NCBI GenBank assembly: GCA_964463605.1
Contig: CAYXBZ010000045.1
Coordinates: 1-6,086, forward strand
DNA length: 6,086 nucleotides
Direction of reading: 5' to 3'
Source: DAOLOF01 sp964463605
Lineage (GTDB): Bacteria > Patescibacteriota > Microgenomatia > UBA1400 > PJMF01
Numbering within the stretch: position 1 is the first letter of the stretch; each line of letters opens with the position of its first letter. The notes under the pieces are model-generated. The model did no database searches. It was given only the letters and a program-made list of their open reading frames with translations, and was not told where the DNA came from. Below, in pieces: positions 5,758 to 6,086 of this stretch. The position numbers were made by a program, and so were the translations under genes.

Positions 5758-6015
5758 TTATTGATCTTGGTTTTGTTGCTGAAGTTGAGCGATGCGCCGC
5801 TCCAGAATTTCACCTCTTGTTTTCACGTTTGATTGGACTGGGTCTTTCGAAGAGTATTCGGCTGCTTTCAGGCGGCGGCGCTGTTCTATGGTTTGATTGA
5901 GAGTAGATTGAGTTGGATTTGTTGAGGTTTGCTGATTTGGTCTGGCTGAGGGTTGCTGATTTGGTCTTGCAGCTGGGCGAAGTTGAAAGATTCTGGGGAG
6001 GTTGGAGGGTTTCAT
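5758..6015 (-). CDS. small hypothetical protein, Pro/Gln/Asn-rich with a helical C-terminus
   Basis: 85 residues, family not recognised. Residues 12-42 are low-complexity and rich in Pro, Gln, Asn and Arg, and include a tandem octapeptide repeat (RPNQQPSA then RPNQQTST, 17-32). Residues 44-55 are basic (EQRRRLKAAEYS). The end (67-84, roughly RGEILERRIAQLQQQNQ) should form an amphipathic, possibly coiled-coil helix. There is no Cys or Trp, no membrane segment and no signal peptide. The composition suggests a disordered, basic tail with a helical interaction motif, perhaps binding nucleic acid or a protein, but this is a guess. The ATG starts 18 bp after the end of the tRNA-Pro gene on the same strand with no Shine-Dalgarno, so it may be co-transcribed and released by tRNA processing. 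The gene is followed after 40 bp by recQ. It could be spurious; it is kept because it fills an otherwise empty gap in a dense region. Confidence 0.5.
   Translation of the reverse strand: MKPSNLPRIFQLRPAARPNQQPSARPNQQTSTNPTQSTLNQTIEQRRRLKAAEYSSKDPVQSNVKTRGEILERRIAQLQQQNQDQ
5920..5967 (-). repeat. two 24-bp tandem repeat units in the small gene
   Basis: Copies at 5944-5967 and 5920-5943 match at 21 of 24 bases, and the last 15 bases of each plus-strand unit are identical. Each unit encodes eight residues starting RPNQQ, so unit loss or gain would keep the frame. Confidence 0.8.
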
Positions 6016-6033
6016 GATATGAATTAATTATTG

Positions 6034-6086
6034 TCGGAGAGACAGGACTTGAACCTGCGACCTCGCGCTCCCAAAGCGCGCGCTCT
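6034..6086 (-). tRNA. tRNA-Pro (anticodon UGG), 5' part beyond the window edge
   Basis: Read on the minus strand, the visible part runs from about tRNA position 21 to 73. It contains the D-stem 3' strand GAGC, anticodon stem CGCGC/GCGCG closing the loop TTTGGGA (anticodon TGG at 34-36), a 5-nt variable loop AGGTC, T-stem GCAGG/CCTGT around TTCAAGT, the acceptor 3' strand CTCTCCG and discriminator A73. The bases after A73 are CAA, so CCA is not encoded and must be added by the CCA-adding enzyme. The missing part should begin with CGGAGAG to pair with the acceptor strand. Anticodon and acceptor sequence both fit proline. Confidence 0.93.

Noticed and set aside
5718..5813. RecQ extension to a GTG at 5813
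   Set aside because: It would overlap the small upstream gene by 56 bases, add 32 residues unlike any RecQ N-terminus, and leave its AGAGG directly against the start codon, too close for a ribosome site.
1..6086. Alternative genetic code (UGA as Gly), as in some candidate-phyla bacteria
   Set aside because: TGA ends both elp3 and recQ at the expected places, and no in-frame TGA interrupts any gene.

Overview
The window looks like a compact bacterial chromosome segment: AT-rich, standard stop usage (TAA and TGA both end genes), almost no intergenic space, many overlapping or nearly touching gene ends. A long prokaryotic Elp3, a short RecQ and a tRNA gene without an encoded CCA together suggest a candidate-phyla-radiation (Patescibacteria) genome. 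This is inferred from family resemblance and gene density, not proven. Nothing looks like a phage, an insertion sequence or a CRISPR array, and there is no gene-free stretch over 300 bases.

Layout, left to right. (1) The 3' part of a metallo-beta-lactamase-fold hydrolase of glyoxalase II type (+), cut by the window edge, overlaps tail-to-tail with (2) an endonuclease/exonuclease/phosphatase-family protein (-). (3) The gene upstream of it on the same strand is a class I SAM-dependent methyltransferase with strong Trm9/ALKBH8-type features; its end overlaps the start of gene 2, so the two form an operon. (4) Divergent from the methyltransferase, with 49 bp between start codons, is elp3 (+), the radical-SAM/GNAT enzyme for wobble-uridine tRNA modification. 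(5) Elp3 ends 9 bp from a convergent MazG-like pyrophosphohydrolase (-). Further right, all on the minus strand, are (6) a RecQ-family helicase, (7) a small Pro/Gln/Asn-rich protein of unknown function, and (8) the 3' two thirds of tRNA-Pro(UGG), cut by the right edge.

The most interesting point is the methyltransferase/elp3 pair. In eukaryotes Elp3 makes cm5U at tRNA position 34 and Trm9 methylates it to mcm5U. Finding both types head-to-head on one tiny shared promoter region predicts a two-step, eukaryote-like mcm5U pathway in a bacterium, where the textbook route is MnmE/MnmG. The methyltransferase assignment is good to family level; its substrate is inferred.

A second theme is that several genes have a -10-like hexamer only 6 to 8 nt before the chosen start codon and usually no Shine-Dalgarno sequence. 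This fits leaderless transcripts and helped choose the starts of the methyltransferase (ATG at 2014) and RecQ (GTG at 5717).
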